A stretch of 64,000 bases of DNA from Rotaria sordida (lineage: Eukaryota > Rotifera > Eurotatoria > Philodinida > Philodinidae): assembly GCA_905250125.1 (NCBI GenBank), contig CAJNOL010000605.1, forward strand, positions 54,899 to 118,898, in the 5' to 3' direction. Of this stretch, positions 22,601 to 35,100 are shown piece after piece (the stretch's first letter is position 1; each line of letters opens with the position of its first letter). The notes beneath the pieces are model-generated. The model saw nothing but the letters and a program-made list of their open reading frames with translations. It was not told the origin of the DNA and made no database searches. The position numbers were made by a program, and so were the translations under genes.

Positions 22601-25600
22601 TTTCAAGAAAATCAGTCATTTTTTTTGAAAGTAAATGTTGCAATTCATATGTACGTGGTTTAGACATAAGTTCAATATCAAGAGATTTATTCAAATCTAT
22701 ACAAAAACGAACATTTTTCATTTCAAAAACAGAATATTTAAATACCTTGTAATGTCATTTGAAGGAGAAGATCACGTGCATTACGTAAAAGTAATATTGA
22801 TGATATAATACTTTGTGCTGTTTCAGAATTTTCAAATTTTATTTCAAGCCATTGATCACAAAGTATACGAGTAAAATCATTATTTGTTTCAAGTGTTGAT
22901 GCATAAAGAAATAATGTTTGCATTGCTGGTGTACGCATTACATTCATTATATAAGGTTTATTTGTTTCAAGTAATGTACTAGATTAAAATTAAAGAAATT
23001 TATTAAAGGAGTTTTTACTTCATTAAATAGATCTTATTAAGATTGACTAATTCATTATGAAGGTATTGAATTTTCTAATATGTTCTGCTCGTAAATATTC
23101 ATATTGAAAAATTCATTTATATGAAAGAGTAAAATTTGTTCATGTATTGATATTTTCAAATAATTGAAACTTCATTTATGCAAAGTTTGATTTCGAAAGT
23201 GAGCACGACATTTGATTAAAACAGTTAATAAAATAGCCATACCAGGATTAAAACTTCTAATAAGCTCACAAACGTATTAGATGAAATTGATTGGCGTCTT
23301 TTTTAAATCGAATTGGTTCTCTCCATCTCGAATAACTCAACCGACGAGATCGCTGAGCACAATGTCTTTTCGATTTTCTCTACTCTCAATAAGACCTATC
23401 TAATAAAGGACAACTTATTTCAAAGTACATGTAACACGTAACAAAGTACCAGGCCTCGAAACGAGCTGGGCGGCTCGACGACCTTATCCTTTTTCTGAGA
23501 TTTGGCTCATCCCTGACGGAGGATAGGGGAAAGTTTCTCCATGCTGCCCTCTCCTCCCTTGGTCATCACTTTTTATAAGAACCGAAAAATATGAAATAGC
23601 TGTCTATTGAAAAAAAAAAATCTTTGTAAACGAAGTTCCTTTCGGGCCCAAGCCGGGCTGGACGGAGCCATAAAAAGTGGCCTGATTTCGAGGCCTGCAA
23701 AGTATCCTTGTATCAGTGTTTCTTCAAGACATGCGAATGATTTATATCAGACTATTACTCATTAAATCTTTTGAAATCAATTATTGAGTGAACTGCAAAA
23801 TGGCAGTTGTTCTTTTTACGAGCTATCTAACGGACATAGATACTAGTTTTTGATTATTTATTTATCTTTTACAACAAAACAAAAATAACTATCTTTGATT
23901 TTTGTTTTTAATTCGATTGAAGAATAAGAAGTTTTTTGTTCTATTATAATATAAATTTTTGCATACTTACACATAGACAAGAAGTTCATGTTGATTGCTG
24001 AATACAATTTTTTTATTATTTGAATTTGTTGAAGTTGGAGGAAGTAGATTATCTGGATCATAAGTAAAAACACTAGTTGGATGTAAAACAACAAATTGTT
24101 TTGTCTAAATATGAATAATAAATAATATTGAAAATTTATTATTAGATTTCATAGATTATTTGTTTATTTTTTCTTTTTTATACTTTTGTATGAAAAAATT
24201 GATCACAATCACGTTTATAATTATTAAATTCATCAGCAATTGCAACTTGTGGATAAAGACCAGAACAAAGTATTAATGTAAGCATATTTATATCTTTTGA
24301 TCGATAATTTTGACTATCAGTAGACATTTCTTTTAATGCTGATACATCATTAATAAGACGAAATTCAATATCACGAATTTTATCGGTTGTTTTCATTACT
24401 TGTTTTGTTAAATTATCATCATCAGTCATAGAATCATTTAACGATGAGTCCTATTTGCAGATATATATATATTTTATTACAAAAACTTTTCTTATTAGAT
24501 ATAAACGTAAATATAAATCATTTTTTTTATTGTATGAAAATACACTTCTATACTTCTATTGCACGATTGTTCATACTACCGGCAATAGATTGCCAGTCGG
24601 AGAATAATTATCAGCATATTGCAGTAGAATGGTGGACAGAGAATATCCGAGCATTTAATTATTAAGCTACCGCCAGGTGATTATCGATATACCGAAGGAT
24701 TTTTGTCTAGTTTGAATCACATCGGTAAATAAGAAGTTTCCGAAGCATTGAACTGACTATCCTTTTTTTCTCTGCCTCAAGAGTAAAATTTAAAAAAAAA
24801 CAATGATATTCGCCGGTAATGGCAAAAACATCGGCTATAATTTGATAGTTAAACGATTGGATATTCTCTGACTAGCCATCTACTGTCAGTATACAGTCGC
24901 TTTCTGTGGGTATCACGGTAGTGCGATATGGGAAGGACTCTATCAAGCATTGTAGTCTGGCATGCTATCTATAGGATGAGAGTTCATAGAGAATTTCGAG
25001 CTGCAAAATGAGCTATTTTTAATCTTTGTTTGATGAATATCTCCTCAAGAAATGTCATTGTATAGAACTGAAAATTTCATATGAAGATTATTGTTGTCAT
25101 GATTATTATGTTAATTAATTTTTCTTACTTCTAATTTAAGAAATTTTCTTTGTTTTGATTCTTTATCATGTTCTGATCTAAGATCTTTTAATTGTTGTTT
25201 TTTCTTCCAATGTTCACGTTTTTCAAGGGTTGTACGTCGTTTTGTTTGTTGATAATCAATTTCCATATTATAATCCTAAAATCAAAGATTTTTTTTAATA
25301 TTCTTTTATTAATAAAAAAAAAAGAAAACAAATCAGTCTTCTAATACTCGAAGAATCTCTTGAAATTGTCGACGAAGTTTTGTTATATCATAAAGACGTT
25401 GTTCTTCAACACCACGTCGTTTACACCATGTACGAGTATTTTGTCCTTCAGATTTTACCTATAACCCAAAAAAAGAAATAATTAAAAATTCAAATAAATA
25501 ATTTTGTCTTCATACATAAATCCATTCATCAAAAAGATTTAATAATGTAAATGGATCACCATGATTTGACATCATTGGACGACGACGTGTTATTGTATCA

Positions 25601-28600
25601 GGATCACATTGAAGAAAACTAAGAAATGGTGATTGTATACTTAATGCTGATGCCATTATTAATATTGGATTAACATACTAAATAAATTAATAAGATTTTT
25701 ATTTGTTTTTTTTTATTTTCTTTTTTTTTCGTACTTGAAAAATACAAGCAAATATAAGCATTTTTCCAATAGAAACATCAACAGGAAGTCGAGCAAGCAT
25801 TGAACCAATTGATGTTAATGAACAATCAATTGTTGATAAAGCTGCTTGTTCTTGAAGACGAAGTAAAGCACTATCAATAGCTGTCATATCTGGTGGTTCA
25901 ACAAATGGAAATCTATTTGAAAAATAAGAAAAAAAAAAGTTTTTAGTACAATCCCTACGGGACTAAAATGTGAAACACAATGTAGCTGCTGCTGCTACTG
26001 CTAATGACAGGAAGATTATTTTTGGATCACATTTCTTCACCATCGTTTTACTTAATCTACCATTGTGATCTTATATCAACAATATCTATCGCAATCTATG
26101 TAGCAGAGCGGAAGTATTGCTAAGGCAGTTTGTCCTCATCTGTAACTGCATATCAATAACATCTATTGAGATCTCTCTTCCAAAGGTGTCTATAGCAAAG
26201 AGAGAAAGCCATTACTAAGGTGTCTTTGACTGCTTATCAATTCCGTTCATCATGATTTGTAAGGAAGGAGTCGGATGTAAATTTCTATCTTCAATATTTC
26301 ATTTAGTTTGTTTCTGTTGTTTTATATTTACTTTCTTGGATCTTTTAAACCCATAGAAATCATTTGTAGCATAAGTGAATCAAGTGGTACACGACGAATT
26401 TCTGGTGTTGAATATTCTTGAAAACTTAAATAATCATGTTCACTATATAAACGATAGCAAACACCAGGTCCTGTACGTCCAGCACGACCTTTACGTTGTT
26501 CAGCACTAGCACGACTTATATTAAATTCTTGTAAACGTTGCATTTTATATTTTCCATCATATGACATTTCTTTAACTTTACCAGAATCAATTATAAAACG
26601 CATACCATCAATTGTTACTGATGTTTCAGCTATATTTGTTGATATAACACATTTACGTACACTTTCAGGTGGCATATCAAATACCTAAAAAAAAATAATC
26701 AATAAAAAAAGTTATTCTAATAGATCGACTAGTTTTTTTTTGTTTTGTTTCATCTTTGTTAAAAGATTCACTCTTTAATTCTTTACTATACGTTCTACTT
26801 CAATTTATCTGAATATTTATAGTAAGTTTTTATTATATTAAGCAAATAATCGATCTAATAATTACAATTTAATTTCGCACGAATCTCAATGGATTATTGA
26901 ATAGTCAATTATCTATAGTAATAAATGATGAAAAATCATATTCATACTACTATTGTATTAATTTTTTAATCTATCAAATATATCTACCATAGTCAAGCCT
27001 GAAAATTCTTTCCTTTGGTTTATGTCTGTTTCCTTTCTCTAATAAACTTCCAATGCTCGTCATCAAGATCGAATCTGAACGCTCGGATTTAGTATATATC
27101 GAGAAGATCCTAAATTATAGACTATCCATTAATTTGTTAAGAAGTTTATATACTTTATCTTGTTCTTCGAGTGACAATGCACTATGTAATGGAAGAACAA
27201 TCCAACGTCGATTTTCTTGAGCATATGATTGAACTGCTTCCATAACTCCTTGAATTTCAGCCATACCACTTAAAAATATAAGCATATCACCACGATCTGT
27301 TGATGGATACTATATCAATAACAAACAAAAAAAAACAATTGATGATCAATTATTAAGAACAAAACAAAAAATTCAAATTATATTTTACTTTATTATCAAT
27401 TTGTTCCAAAATACGTAAATATGGTTTTGCATCAATCTTTGATGTTTTTCCAGCTGATTCTTCAACTTTAATTGGATGATAATTAACTTGAATTTTATAT
27501 AAACGACCTGGTACCTAAATCAAATTTAGAATTTTTGTTTGAAAATAATCAAAAAATAAAAATCTTACTTTAACAACAGGACAATTTTCAAAATAATTTG
27601 AAAATAATTCAATATTAATTGTTGCAGACATAAGAATAACTTTAAGATCTTTTCGTTGTGTTATTAAACATTTAATAATACCCAATATAAAATCAGTAAA
27701 TAAATGACGTTCATGAACTTCATCAATGACCAATATATCATAATCTGATAAAGATGAATCAGTTTGAAGTTGACGTAAAAGAATACCTTTAAATAATAAA
27801 ATTTTTGAATAATAATTAAAAAAAACAAAGATTTATCTACCTTCTGTCATAAATATAATTCGAGTAGATTTTACTCGAGTTTTTTCAAAACGAACCTAAA
27901 TATATTATTGAATATTTATATTTACAATGTTTTGAAAAATTGATCATAAAGGAATATTCTTTTCAACTGAAACTTTTAGGATATTCTAAGAATCATTAGA
28001 TTTATCAATAGACAAAATTTTAGATCAAGACTCAATTATTCAGTCTTCCTGGTTAGTGGGTCATAACTCGGCGTTGAAGATCAATAAGGATGAACTCTTG
28101 CTATTCGCACGTACATAGTTCCAATATGAGTTTAAATGGCGGATGTTACTTGGGTTAGTTCGCTCAGGCGAAAAAACCATTTCCGAATATTCCTTAAAAT
28201 CGATGCAGTTTCGCCAAAAAATGTTGTAGAGAATCAGTTGCTCTATATCAGAGATAGAACCGGTCCATTAGTAACGCATGCTATATCCATAGTTTACAGT
28301 ACTTGAGAAAGAGTAGTTTAAATATGGAAAATGCAATTTTTCGCGTGACAAACTTGATGTACCAAGTTGTATCACATACTTAATTCAGAGATGAAATCAG
28401 TCTGAATTTTCAACAACTGGTACTAGTCTGAAAAGGTCAGACAGTTCAGTCTATCGGCAGATTCGCCGATCTGAAATTCGCATCGACCAGCTCCATTTCT
28501 GTTCTATATAATGAAAAGAAACTTTTATTTTCGGATTCTATGTGATGAAAAATTAGGTTTTCTAGAGAGCTTGGATTTCAGAAATATTGTAAAGATTTTA

Positions 28601-29745
28601 TTTCTCTCAAACTGATTTTTAGAAGTATTCAAGAAAAAAAAACAAAGTAGAATTCATTACTTGATATCCAACTTGATTATCATATTCATTTAATGTTTCA
28701 TAACTAACACGTTTAGCTAATGAAATACAAGCAATACGTCTTGGTTGTGTACAAGCTATTTTATCAAAACCAGCTTCAAGTAAAAATCTTGGAATCTAAA
28801 ACTCTAAAATATTGCTACAATTTTTTTTGTTCAAAAAGAAAAAAAAAGGAACTTTAATTTTTAACCTGTGTTGATTTTCCACAACCAGTATCACCAGCAA
28901 TTAAAATAACTTGATGAATTTTTAATTCTTCAAGTATTTCTCGACGATGATTTGCAATTGGCAAATTATTTTGATCTTGTCGAAGTTTATGAATACGTTT
29001 AAACTATGTAAAAAAGAAAAGTTTCGTTTATGAATTATATGATAGGATTTTTTTTTTTTACTTTTTCTTTTTGATTAAAATCAAAATAATATTCAATTAT
29101 TGATTTAAATTCAGCTAATCGTACAGAAGACAAACGATAATGATCGAGAATTTTCTCACCAGTCATATCATAACGTGGAACATTATTTATTAATGATTTA
29201 TTTATTGTTATAGATATATTTAAACGATATTTTTTATCATAATTTATTGGTATATTTAATATATTTGATCGTTGTTGATCAGTATCTATAGATATAAAGG
29301 AAATATTTGAAATTAGAAATATTTTTCCTATGATTTATACTAGTTGATATGGATTTAGATGGTTGTGTTTTTCGTCGTTGTTGAAATAATTGATATTTTT
29401 GTACAAATTTCCAAAAATCTTCAAGATCTTTTGGAGAACTAGACAAATTATAATAGATAAAAAAAAAAGGAAATATTCAAAAGAATTTATAAACCTAAAC
29501 ATAGGACTATCAATAAGATATGTCTCTGTAATATAATCACGTCGAGCAAGCCAATCAAATGATGGATCAATGATTGGTTCTTCAATAGGTTGATCTATTG
29601 GTTTTGATCGATGATATTTACGATGTTCATCTTCATTTCGTTCATCATCCGAATTATCTTAAATAAAAGTTTTTATCATCTTTTATTAAAGTGATTTATA
29701 TAAATACATACAATGATGTCGTTTATGTTTTTTCGTATGGCTCAT
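19691..29745 (-). CDS. DHX34: ATP-dependent RNA helicase DHX34 homologue (DEAH/RHA type)
   Basis: DHX34 is an RNA helicase that promotes UPF1 phosphorylation in nonsense-mediated mRNA decay. Twenty-two exons were rebuilt: 29745-29712, 29657-29495, 29438-29341, 29285-29062, 29003-28866, 28795-28661, 27895-27841, 27786-27569, 27514-27389, 27309-27154, 26684-26332, 25912-25735, 25677-25516, 25458-25348, 25275-25129, 24450-24184, 24104-23971, 22978-22746, 22696-22565, 22484-22370, 22319-22171, 19893-19691. They sum to 3,531 bases, 1,176 residues (human 1,143). Motifs in order: [20 protein letters not shown] instead of DEAH as in human DHX34, [28 protein letters not shown]. The winged-helix/HA2 and OB regions follow, with the family marks LLETNKPYI and GLYPQ. 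A CPYC...H zinc finger is in exon 21, and the terminal C2H2 finger (CDICEQTF...ILRHRGTH) is in exon 22. Several introns carry foldback repeats. No disruption is seen. Confidence 0.93.
20071..20281. mobile_element. MITE-like foldback element in the last DHX34 intron
   Basis: About 211 bp with long inverted arms. Both ends read ACCTTGTCCGGAAAGT inwards, continue with CAACT...TATGAAATCTT, and share the inner AATGACCTTCGCTA. The element is flanked by TA on both sides (TTACC at left, GGTAA at right), which fits a TA target duplication of the Tc1/mariner kind. No coding capacity. Confidence 0.85.
21256..21680. mobile_element. Long foldback element in the last DHX34 intron
   Basis: Plus-strand 21260-21375 and the reverse complement of 21565-21675 align over about 110 bp. 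Shared blocks include TTTGACTGA, TTAGAAAAATGATGATTTGAT, a degenerate AAATTAATA segment and TATTCTGAAT. The arms are diverged by perhaps 15-20 percent, so the element is not recent. Non-coding; together with the element at 20071 it explains much of the 2.3-kb intron. Confidence 0.8.
23449..23699. mobile_element. GC-rich MITE-like element in a DHX34 intron
   Basis: Ends are CAGGCCTCGAAA and its reverse complement TTTCGAGGCCTG. The inside is GC-rich compared with the intron, with GGGCCCAAGCCGGGCTGG near the right end. It is flanked by CAAAGTA on both sides, separated from the left end by CC, giving a likely 7-8 bp target duplication. This fits a hAT-like non-autonomous element. It lies in the 992-bp intron between exons 17 and 18. 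Confidence 0.75.
24610..24900. repeat. Imperfect inverted repeat in a DHX34 intron
   Basis: The segment around 24618-24673 (CAGAGAATATCC, then TTTAATTATTAAGC) matches in inverted orientation the segment around 24832-24895 (GGATATTCTCTG preceded by a TTAAACGATT-type block). Arms are about 50-60 bp and diverged, with about 160 bp between. Probably an old foldback element. Confidence 0.55.
27948..28060 (+). repeat. Dispersed repeat, copy 1 (DHX34 intron)
   Basis: About 110 bp in the intron between DHX34 exons 6 and 7 resembles 57364-57476 in a LENG8 intron. Shared in order are TCTTTTCAA-type sequence, TGAAACTTT, AGGATATT, CAAAATTTT, TTATTC and GGTTAGTG. By eye roughly 70 percent of positions agree. 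Coding function is unlikely. Confidence 0.6.
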
Positions 29746-32250
29746 AATATTGATAAACAAAGTTTATAATAGAAATCTAAAAGAAAAAAAAAACATTTTC
29801 CTTTTTAAACTTTGCTTATGTACAAAAACTAAATTTTTAACAATCTCAAAAAATCTTCGTATCTTTTCTTAAACGTCAGTTCATAATTTAATACTACATG
29901 CAGCTTTTAAATTTCTGGAATTGAATTGTAAATTTTTTCAGCCAATTATCCGGAGTGTCCCCAGGTAGCCAGGGTTGGAAGAGGAACGAGAGTTCAGGAA
30001 AATGATTAGAAAATTTTTGCTAAAGTTGATCGGCTATCAAAGTAGAAAGAGTGAAGCGAAAAACAATAAAACTATGGAACTCAGTTAGAGAAAAATGAAA
30101 AAAAATTTCTAAAATTCGTGGGATCACTGCTTGGGAACGTGTACCTCTGAAGTAGTAGATATTCTGTAGATTCCAGTTCTGCTTGAGAGATCAGCTGAAA
30201 TTTCAATAGAAATATAACATAGAGCACCTCAATATACTATAGCATAGAATTGATCAATAAAGACAAAGTTATTACTATTCGCATCTTGTTATAAAAAATA
30301 CGTTCCAATGTACAAAAATAAAAACCAATATGGAAAATAACATATATAGATAATAACACAAATATACACATATTCATCTGACTGGTAGAGACCTGCGGGT
30401 GAACTTCGAAACCCGATTCCAACTCTGACGAAATCGGGTTTACTGGAAAAATTTGTCGGAGTCTAAATAATAACTATCTCTAATGAACTTTTACTATTTG
30501 ATACTACAATAACTTTATTTTACATATTAACAAACAAAAAAAAGTGAAAGACAGCACTCACTACATATATTAAGAATGAATTTCAGGACAAAAAAAAAAA
30601 GAAACGGTCACCTTTCGGCTATAACATTCGAAAGATCAACCTCATAAAAACATAATACTATGAATCAAAAAATATTTCAGTATACAATAATTCTCATCAT
30701 CATCAATTAACATTTGCTTAATAGAGTCCTGTACGAAATCGACTCTATTGCTCGGGCATAGTACATGTCGAATACTTCCTAGTTATTGTTTCGTTGCACA
30801 ACAAATGAAAAAAGAAATTCAAAATTAAATAATAAAATACATTAGAGATCGTTTTGCTTTCGAGAGAAAAATTTCGAAATCGGAATACAAAAAAACCTGA
30901 CTCCGCGAGTCTCTACTGATTAGGCTTAAGAAATACTTCTTTGAAGTGATTCTTGTACTATCATATGTAATATTAGTAATAAAAAAACAAACAAGGAAAA
31001 AAAATACGAGTAATTATTGTTCTTTTGTTTCATACATGTTAATGTATTCGAAAGAATTAATGAAGAAAGTATTTATAGGAAACAAGATCAGAAATCTAAA
31101 ACAAGTAAAAGAGAAATTTGATAAGACTAGAAGAAAGAAAAACGTATTTCATAACTTAATTTGTAAGTAGAATATATAAACAAAAATTAGATGAGCAAAT
31201 TTTCAACAATATTGCCAAAAAAAAATAAGCAAACTGCTTTTTCTACTTTGTAGAATACCATCATAATACTTCGTTTTCTTTTTGCCAGTAAAGTGTAAAA
31301 CACAGTACTTTGAGTATTCTACTTTTGCTTGAAATATTCAATATTACAAATATTGAATAACTCTCTATTGCAAACACTACTATCCCTATAAGAAGAAATT
31401 GTCTTACACAATTAGTTTAAAGAAAATAACCATTCTCTTTCTGAATCAATAGATGTCACATTGAATAAAAGGAATTTTATTCAAAAATCAAAAAATAACA
31501 AATTACACTATTTTTTATACTGTAATAATCATTATTATTTAAGAAAAGAAAATATTTTTTGAACATTCTATACTAATAAAAAAAATATAAATAAATTTAA
31601 TATAGCAAGAATATAGATTGCTATTTTTTCACGTGCATGAATAAGACATGTATTAATTGTTATAGAAATGAAATTATTTTCATTTTGTAAATGTAATATT
31701 ATAAGGGATTTTTATATAAAAGGTATCATTTTATTTACTATAATATATATAATACTAAGAAAGGATAAAGTAATAGCAATCAAAAATTTAATTTTAATAT
31801 AAAAACGATAGAGTTGAAATGATGATTTTCGAATAGCTTCTATTTTGAAAGTAATAATGTTAATAATGGACAGATAAAATATATATATATAAACTTATTT
31901 GTGATAGACTGAATGATAAATATTTTTTAATAGGTAATTCACATAATGGAATTGCTATTCTATCATTGAAATTGAAAAGTTTTTCTCGTTTGACATCAAT
32001 GTCGACATAATAATACGAAAAGATGAGACTAGTGAAGACTATCGGAAAAAAAAATAATGAAATGAATATTTACAAATTCTATAGGAATTATATGGCACAT
32101 TATTTAAATATATACAATTAGAGATTCAACAAATCTAAAGCCTATGAGATTTACTAATTCGCTATCATTTACATAACTGTATCTATCGAGACAAGTTGTA
32201 CATTTATATAGGTTATCAGAAAATTAGTTTAGAGTGAAGTATTTTTTCAG
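29746..32250. other. Gene-poor intergenic stretch upstream of DHX34
   Basis: Contains two less AT-rich patches (about 29940-30000 and 30380-30460). The second holds the small palindrome AACCCGATT...AAATCGGGTTT, possibly the edges of an old element. Otherwise AT-rich, with no supported gene. Confidence 0.4.
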
Positions 32251-32254
32251 ACTG

Positions 32255-32795
32255 TTCGCTAACAAGTAAACCACTCGAAGTGATACTTTGCCTTTGAAAT
32301 TCGATCCTAGTCATTACGTAGGACTTGTTGAAACTAGAAGAATTCTTCTCCTTGCATTGTTCTGTTAGAGTCATGACCGTTACACTAGATTTTTTACTTT
32401 TGGCAAGGTATTTAAAAAAGAAATCGGAAAAATGAATTTTGACCTGAAACTTCACTGATGGATAACTCTTGAAGTCATTTGAATCTTCTAAAAATTTCAG
32501 CCAAAAAAAAATGGTCACTTCTCGAGATACCAAATTCATACAGGTGGAATATCATGATTTTTTTCGAATGACTTCAAGAGCTGTCTATCGGTAGAGTTTC
32601 AAGCCAAAATTTGTTTGTCTGATGTTTTTTTTATAAATACTATGCCAAAGATAAAAAATCCATTGAACAACCATAACTTCAAAATGACAGCGCAAGGAAA
32701 AGAATCCATTTAGTCTCAATAGATCCTACGCAATGACTTGGGTCTCATATCAAAGGTGAAGTATCACCTCGGGTGGTTTCCTCGTAAATATAAAT
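32255..32795. mobile_element. Large diverged foldback element
   Basis: The plus strand at about 32265-32505 matches the reverse complement of about 32545-32790 over nearly its whole length. Shared blocks in order: AAACCAC, GTGATACTT, AGTCATT, CGTAGGA, CTCCTTGC or TTCCTTGC, GATTTTTTA, TTTTGGC or CTTTGGC, TGAAACT and CTCTTGAAGTCATT. Arms are about 245 bp at roughly 70-75 percent identity, with a spacer of about 40 bp. A 107-codon minus-strand open frame (32216-32539) lies inside an arm and is not a gene. Confidence 0.75.
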
Positions 32796-33632
32796 GCTTT
32801 GCGTTGCTGCTCTATCAAGCATTTCTAACAATTTATTATCTATTGGACGATTCTAATTCACAACCGGCTGGAAGAAATTTCAGACTAGTTTCACTCAAAG
32901 TCCTTAAAATATGCCATATACTATCTTGTAGTTCTGTTGTGTGTAACTTCTACAACTATATACTATCAACAGCGAGAAGTTTAGATTGTTGGGTTTGCTT
33001 TACACGATGAGAATTTGCGTTTCTATTCCTACTAAAAAAAATAATTTCGTTGATCGGATGTGGATGTAGATTAGATCCTTACGCGACGAGTTCAACTGTT
33101 GGAGTCCGTATCCGATGCGAAACTCTTATTTATTTATTTATGCTCGATTAGTTATTTTCTTCGAATATGAGTATTTGATACAAATCAAAAATTTGTGTAA
33201 ATGTACGGACTATGTGTCAAAATGGCATCTAAAGGAGAGTGTGGGTGTGAGTGGAGTAGAAATGTGTATTTTCTTTCCCAGTATTCACATATCCACATCT
33301 ATCCTAGCGACGATGAAATTGTTTTCTATCCAATACTAGCTAAAGCATGGCCAACAGTTGTAAAAATTCTGATACATAGTTCTCTGGTTTAGGATCACTA
33401 TCTGGTTTTACCTATACGAATACGTTTTCTTCATCAAAAACTAGAATTATACGTACGTCACAGACAAAATTGGTTTTTTTTACGCTTCTATCAAATCCAA
33501 TTTTTACTCGGCAAAATTCGTTCTCTGTTCGTGATTATTTTATATCATCTCACTATCAATTTCTTTCATTTTCATGAACAAAGTTCATTGAGTGTTAAAT
33601 AGCTTTCGACATTTTCTTTTGCAATATCAACA
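32796..33632. other. Intergenic sequence
   Basis: No supported gene. Contains a single GTGTGGGTGTGAG stretch near 33239 that resembles one or two telomere-type units, too short to interpret. Confidence 0.4.
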
Positions 33633-34205
33633 ATGACATTACAACAATCTACATATTCTCATCCTATTATCAATGATTTTGCATGTGAGAAATTTTATGA
33701 ATTTGCTAAAAAACATATTGATGCGTTAAGTCCTAAATTTCGTAATAAAGTTGTTATCACTTGTGTTCAAAGCAAAAAAATAATCAATGTACTTCAGAAC
33801 AAGCTATCTACTGAAAAGGTTTCCGGTCGTTTTTCTCACTGATACAAACAAACGTTCACGCTTCGCCTTATCACTGATCATCAACTTTTATGTGATTTTA
33901 AAGAAGTTAAACCTGTTCTTTTATACGAAGACAATATACTATGTTTATCAGACAAGCTACAACATGTCTTAGAAAATTTCCTTTCTTTTAGACAGTCATC
34001 TCGCCTCAACCGGTTCTTGTTCAGAATACACATTCTGTGCACACATACGCTAGTACGACAACGAATGGGGGTGAAGGGATGTGCATATTCTGAAGAAGTA
34101 CCTCTCAATCCATTTTCATCGCTTGCTCGAGAAACATTCGATTCTTTTAGACAATCACTCCACATCAGTTCATTGTCATCAAAGCAGGGCGTACAGATAC
34201 TGTAG
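33633..34205 (+). other. Unrecognised coding-like segment, possibly broken
   Basis: From ATG 33633 a frame reads MTLQQSTYSHPII and continues to a stop at 33840-33842, with balanced composition (FRNKVVITCVQSKKI). A second good frame, shifted, runs from about 33854 to the TAG at 34203-34205 (DHQLLCDFKEVKPVLLYEDN near its start). The second part contains two similar modules, LENFLSFRQSS and RETFDSFRQSL. Either a frameshift or an unrecognised intron separates the parts. No family was recognised. Its base composition is less AT-extreme than the surroundings. It may be a young or decayed gene or a mobile-element remnant. Confidence 0.35.
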
Positions 34206-35100
34206 ATCAAAAATGATATATTCATAATACAATTTAACCAATCATTAAAGTCCCCATATCCCCATCATAGAAAGGAAAGTTACTCATAATAAAATTTCAC
34301 CAATCATCAATATTCCCATCTTCCCATCATCAAAAAAATGACTAATTTATTATCACATAAAAAAATACTACGCATCTTATATCTTTGTCATTAAATAAAC
34401 TAAAAAAAAAAAACTTTAAATTTTGAATAAACAAATGGACTTATAACTTTATAAAATATATCTTTTTTTGCAGAATCAAAAGTAGCAATTGCAATCTCAA
34501 CTAGATTCCAAACTCACTTCCTACATCTATATTCAAGCAAACTCAAAATGATTTTTTCATTTAATACTAAAGTAAGTAAAAAAGGTGATGAAGAATGCCG
34601 AAGCTTCCATATCAATTTTTATTATTAAATTTTCATGTAATAAAATGTTACATGCGGAAGATTAATTCGATCAGTATAGTTGAAATAACATTTTGAAGGC
34701 ATCTTTTAAGAAGAATTACCGATATTGATCATAGTGCCTTTTTATTGGGATTTTTCAGATAAACGTTCCAAAAAAATTCTCTAACATTAGTCTATTCATG
34801 CAGCATACGATGAGTTCTATGAAAAATTCTTATTATATGAATCCAAATATATTTTTATTAAATATTTTCATTTTTAAAACTCAATTTCATGTCCTGTATT
34901 AAAGCAAATCTTAACCAATCTATAAAAATCCCTTTAGAAAAAAAAACATACGTTTAGAATAACAAAAAAAAGAAAAAAGAAAAAGAAAAGGAATTTAACT
35001 TTGATAATGTTCTTATATACTATTACAAAACTATCAAGGACATAAAGCAAGCATAAAAGTTATATCGATAAAAAATAGTAAAACAAAAAAAAAATAACGA
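34206..35100. other. Intergenic sequence downstream of the SLC22 gene
   Basis: AT-rich. A near-duplicate pair of about 50 bp (ATTTAACCAATCATTAAAGT and ATTTCACCAATCATCAATAT, each followed by CCCAT motifs) lies at about 34230-34330. Otherwise nothing supported. Confidence 0.4.

Noticed and set aside
32216-32539. 107-codon minus-strand open frame
   Set aside because: It lies within one arm of a foldback element and the matching arm does not keep the frame.
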